From Pseudomonadota bacterium (GTDB lineage Bacteria > Pseudomonadota > Alphaproteobacteria > Caulobacterales > Caulobacteraceae): a stretch of DNA of 16,823 nucleotides. The number at the start of each line of letters is the position of its first letter. The first letter of the stretch is position 1. The stretch covers positions 1-16,823 of the forward strand of contig JAEZEZ010000109.1 of the NCBI GenBank assembly GCA_023432855.1, read 5' to 3'. Both the position numbers and the translations under genes were made by a program. The notes beneath the pieces were generated by a model. The model had not been told where the DNA came from, searched no databases, and was given only the letters and a program-made list of their open reading frames with translations. Below, piece after piece: positions 14,768 to 16,823 of the stretch.

Positions 14768-15393
14768 GCCGTCCATCCCGACGGCAGGGCGAAGTCCTCA
14801 TAGGCCTGGCGGCAGGCCGAGAAACGTTCGCCCGAAACCTCGGCTCCGCCGAACAGGCTGAGCTCGACCACGGCGGCGATCTGGCGAAATGCCGGCCGGG
14901 CAGACGGCGGCAGAGCCTCGAGCGAGGCGATGTCGCGCGCCGTCAGCGCGGGCTTCACCGTTCGCGGCCGGCGGCTGTCGATGTCCTCGATGCTGCGGAT
15001 CAGCAGCAGGTGAACTGCCTCCCCGAAGCGTCCCTCGGCGGCCAGGCGGTCGGCATCGGCCAGCAGGGTCCGCGCCGCCTGGGCGTCCGGCCGCCATTCC
15101 GGCTCGGGCGCGTCGATCGTCTTCGGCTTTCGGCGCCCGGGAAACCGCAGCCGGATGATCTCGCGCGCTATGAAGAACAGGACCAGCGCCGCGCCCAGCG
15201 CCAGGCCGCCCCAGAAGATCCACATGAGGAACGGGGCCACGGCGCCGAATAGCTCCGCCACCCAGGCGAGCCACGCAGGCGGCTCAGGCGGCTCGAAAGC
15301 GGCCATTTCGAATTGCAGGGTGCGGTCTTCGAGCAGGCGCGCGTGCGCCTGCCTTATCGCCTCGTCGTCGGCCTGCGAGGGCCCAAGCGCCAT
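14764..15393 (-). CDS. DUF4129 domain-containing membrane protein
   Basis: A 209-residue protein and the first gene of the six-gene operon. The N-terminus is a polar helix (QADDEAIRQAHARLLEDRTL) outside the membrane, followed by one helix (about residues 47-77: FLMWIFWGGLALGAALVLFF) and a cytoplasmic C-terminal DUF4129 region. That region contains EGRFGEAVHLLLIRSIEDID and later PALTARDI, the conserved DUF4129 core. The function of this domain is unknown; it is common in MoxR modules and next to transglutaminase-like proteins. ATG 15393 has a GGGGGG run 5-10 bases upstream; a GTG at 15411 in the same frame is the alternative. The operon promoter should lie in the 82 bases upstream, where I see no clear consensus. 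Confidence 0.82.
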   Translation of the reverse strand: MALGPSQADDEAIRQAHARLLEDRTLQFEMAAFEPPEPPAWLAWVAELFGAVAPFLMWIFWGGLALGAALVLFFIAREIIRLRFPGRRKPKTIDAPEPEWRPDAQAARTLLADADRLAAEGRFGEAVHLLLIRSIEDIDSRRPRTVKPALTARDIASLEALPPSARPAFRQIAAVVELSLFGGAEVSGERFSACRQAYEDFALPSGWTA

Positions 15394-15475
15394 GCTCGCC
15401 CCCCGGCGCACGCTGAACAGGCGGGGACGATGCCCCTAAACCTTCACGGTCGTCGAGGCCCGGCGTGGAATTAAG

Positions 15476-15652
15476 TCAGCGCACGCGCGCGTCGTTGGGG
15501 CGGTGGTCGTCGATTTCGCCGGGGCGCGGTTCGGGGGGTTCGCCCAGGATTTCGCGCAGCTTCTCGGCGGACACGCCCAGCCGATGGCCGATCTCGGCGT
15601 CGGTCATGCTCTGGCTGCGCCAGCGGTCGATGGCTTCGCGATCGATGCTCAT
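15476..15652 (-). CDS. Small helix-turn-helix-like protein
   Basis: A 58-residue protein from ATG 15652. Residues 17-35 read TDAEIGHRLGVSAEKLREI, a good helix-turn-helix pattern (xxEIAxxLGVSxxxV type), preceded by a short helix (DREAIDRWRSQS). The tail is acidic and Pro-rich (GEPPEPRPGEIDDHRPND). Third positions are almost all G/C, supporting a real gene despite a weak ribosome binding site (GGCAA). A protein this small might bind DNA as a dimer or be a family-specific peptide; I cannot name it. It lies upstream of the MoxR operon in the same direction (82 bases) and divergent from the sugar kinase (84 bases), so it might regulate either, which is untested. Confidence 0.6.
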   Translation of the reverse strand: MSIDREAIDRWRSQSMTDAEIGHRLGVSAEKLREILGEPPEPRPGEIDDHRPNDARVR

Positions 15653-15736
15653 GATTGCCGAACACCGAACTGGCCGCGGGGTTGCGTGGCCGGCGTCCGG
15701 AGTGCGACGAGAACCCGTGGATGACCGGAGGACGGC

Positions 15737-16615
15737 ATGAGCGGCTTTTTCGTCGGGCGCAGCACCTACGACCTGGATTTCGTCACCAGCCAGTACCCGC
15801 CCGAGGACACCAAGCTGCGCGCCGAACAGCTGCACGCCATGGCCGGCGGGCCGGGCCTGAACGCCTCGGTGGTGTTCGCGGCCCTGGGCTATCCCGCGAC
15901 CCTCTACAGCGTCATCGGCTCGGGCCGCTTCGCCGACGCCGCGCGCGAGGACATCGGCGCCTTCGGGGTGCGGGTGATCGACGCCGCCGCGGGCCAGGTG
16001 AACGTGCTGCCGATCTCCAGCGTGGTCGCCAACCGGGTGAAGGCCACCCGCACCATCGTCTCCAGCGAGACCCATCCCGATCTCAAGCCCGCCGGCGACG
16101 ACGTCTGGCGCACGCTGGACGAGGCCTCGATCGTGCTGATCGACGGCCACATCCCGGGCCTGGCCCTGCCGGTGATCCGCGAGGCGAAGGCCCGCAAGAT
16201 CCCGGTGGTGATGGACGGCGGCACCTACCGCGAGGCCCACGCCGACCTGCTGCCCTACGTCGACGCGGCGGTGGTCTCCGAACAGTTCCTGCCGCCGGGC
16301 TGCGAGACCGGCGAGGACGTCTTCCGCGCCCTGTCCGACCTCGGCATCCCGCGCATCGCCATCACCCGCGGCCCGCGCCCCCTGTCCTGGCGCGAGGAGG
16401 GCAGGGAGGGCGAGATCGTCCCGCCCGAGGTGAAGGCGGTCGACACCCTGGGCGCCGGCGACATCTTCCACGGCGCCTTCTGCTGGCACTACCTGACCAG
16501 CGGCGATTTCGTCGACGCCCTGCGCTGCGCCGGCGAGGTGGCGGCCTTCTCCACCACCATGTGGGGCACCCGCAGCTGGATCCCGGCCTGGCTCGAAAAG
16601 CTCAAGGTTAGCTGA
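15737..16615 (+). CDS. PfkB-family carbohydrate kinase
   Basis: A 292-residue cytosolic ribokinase-like sugar kinase, normal length for the family. The N-terminal substrate-binding motif reads GGPGLNASVVFAALG (from residue 37), and the C-terminal PfkB signature DTLGAGDIFHGAF lies at 236-248, including the anion-hole GAGD with catalytic Asp242. The usual N-terminal GxxxxD strand is present (GRSTYDLDFV). Such enzymes phosphorylate sugars or nucleosides using ATP; the exact substrate cannot be read from sequence. GGAGG just upstream of ATG 15737 supports the start. No sugar uptake or catabolic genes adjoin it, so the pathway is not evident. Confidence 0.92.
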   Translation: MSGFFVGRSTYDLDFVTSQYPPEDTKLRAEQLHAMAGGPGLNASVVFAALGYPATLYSVIGSGRFADAAREDIGAFGVRVIDAAAGQVNVLPISSVVANRVKATRTIVSSETHPDLKPAGDDVWRTLDEASIVLIDGHIPGLALPVIREAKARKIPVVMDGGTYREAHADLLPYVDAAVVSEQFLPPGCETGEDVFRALSDLGIPRIAITRGPRPLSWREEGREGEIVPPEVKAVDTLGAGDIFHGAFCWHYLTSGDFVDALRCAGEVAAFSTTMWGTRSWIPAWLEKLKVS

Positions 16616-16682
16616 GCATTAAGCCCGTCTCTTAAGTCCGCCTTACCGGTGTTCAGACGACCCTTCGCGCGAGGAACGCGGG

Positions 16683-16823
16683 ATGGGGCGACACCACTTC
16701 AGGCGGCGAGGGGCCGGACGGCGGATCGAGGCGGCGCTCTGGGCGATCATCGGCCTGGCGCTGCTCGCCGTGGTCACCGCACCCGACGTGCAGGCCCGCC
16801 TGGGGCTCTCTGCCGCGCCGGCG
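16683..16823 (+). CDS. Partial hypothetical protein with N-terminal membrane anchor
   Basis: An open frame runs from ATG 16683 off the right edge (47 codons). It starts with a strongly basic stretch (MGRHHFRRRGAGRR) followed by one hydrophobic helix (ALWAIIGLALLAVVTA, about residues 18-33) and PDVQARLGL. This suggests a type II membrane anchor or an uncleaved signal, with the rest of the protein outside the cytoplasm. A GAGGAA sequence 7-12 bases upstream supports the start. Codon use matches real genes of the window. The family cannot be identified from this fragment. Confidence 0.55.
   Translation, partial: MGRHHFRRRGAGRRIEAALWAIIGLALLAVVTAPDVQARLGLSAAPA

Noticed and set aside
16619..16635. 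CtrA site before the last partial gene (two TTAAG units)
   Set aside because: The spacing between the TTAA elements is 9, not 7, and the flanking C is absent.

Overview
The window is GC-rich DNA (most coding stretches look near 65-72% GC) with tightly packed, translationally coupled genes and strongly GC-biased third codon positions. Together with the protein families, a REP-associated transposase relic and a CtrA-like TTAA-N7-TTAA element, this suggests an alphaproteobacterium, most likely of the Caulobacterales (Caulobacter/Phenylobacterium type). That placement is inference from general features; no database search was made.

Layout. (1) 1-2017 is an accessory, repeat-rich and partly decayed region. 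It holds the start of a leftward membrane-protein gene, a dense cluster of small repeats (CCGCTGTTTC arrays, two REP-like hairpins, a 29-bp perfect palindrome), and a lower-GC segment bounded by a 27-bp perfect inverted repeat. That segment carries two small overlapping ORFs and a REP-associated transposase (RAYT) truncated exactly at the right-hand repeat. A frameshifted DUF2267-like relic follows. (2) 2018-2302 holds a tRNA-Asn(GUU) gene on the minus strand with its own promoter, an intrinsic terminator for the operon upstream of it, and a triple TTAAC motif. (3) 2303-6779 (minus) is a two-gene ABC system: an ATPase followed by a very large protein fusing two ABC-2 type permease halves to a periplasmic M1 zinc aminopeptidase. 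(4) 6946-7593 (plus) encodes an OmpW-type outer-membrane barrel, divergent from the ABC genes across a 166-bp region with a 16-bp palindrome. (5) 7754-9381 (plus) is a tandem pair of paralogous polytopic membrane proteins. (6) 9384-15393 (minus) is a six-gene operon, DUF4129 > DUF4350 > MoxR ATPase > DUF58 > SpoIIM-like > RDD, with overlapping or nearly overlapping ends throughout. (7) 15476-16823 holds a small helix-turn-helix protein (minus), a PfkB-family sugar kinase (plus) and the start of a membrane-anchored protein (plus).

How the parts fit. The six-gene block is a conserved bacterial module in which a MoxR AAA+ ATPase is thought to act with its DUF58 partner, surrounded by membrane proteins; its role is poorly defined, probably envelope-related. 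The adjacent paralog pair belongs to a family often seen near such modules and may be functionally linked. The ABC ATPase and permease-peptidase form one transporter that carries a peptidase on its extracytoplasmic side. The left end looks like a site of repeated RAYT/REP activity next to a tRNA gene, a common place for insertions.
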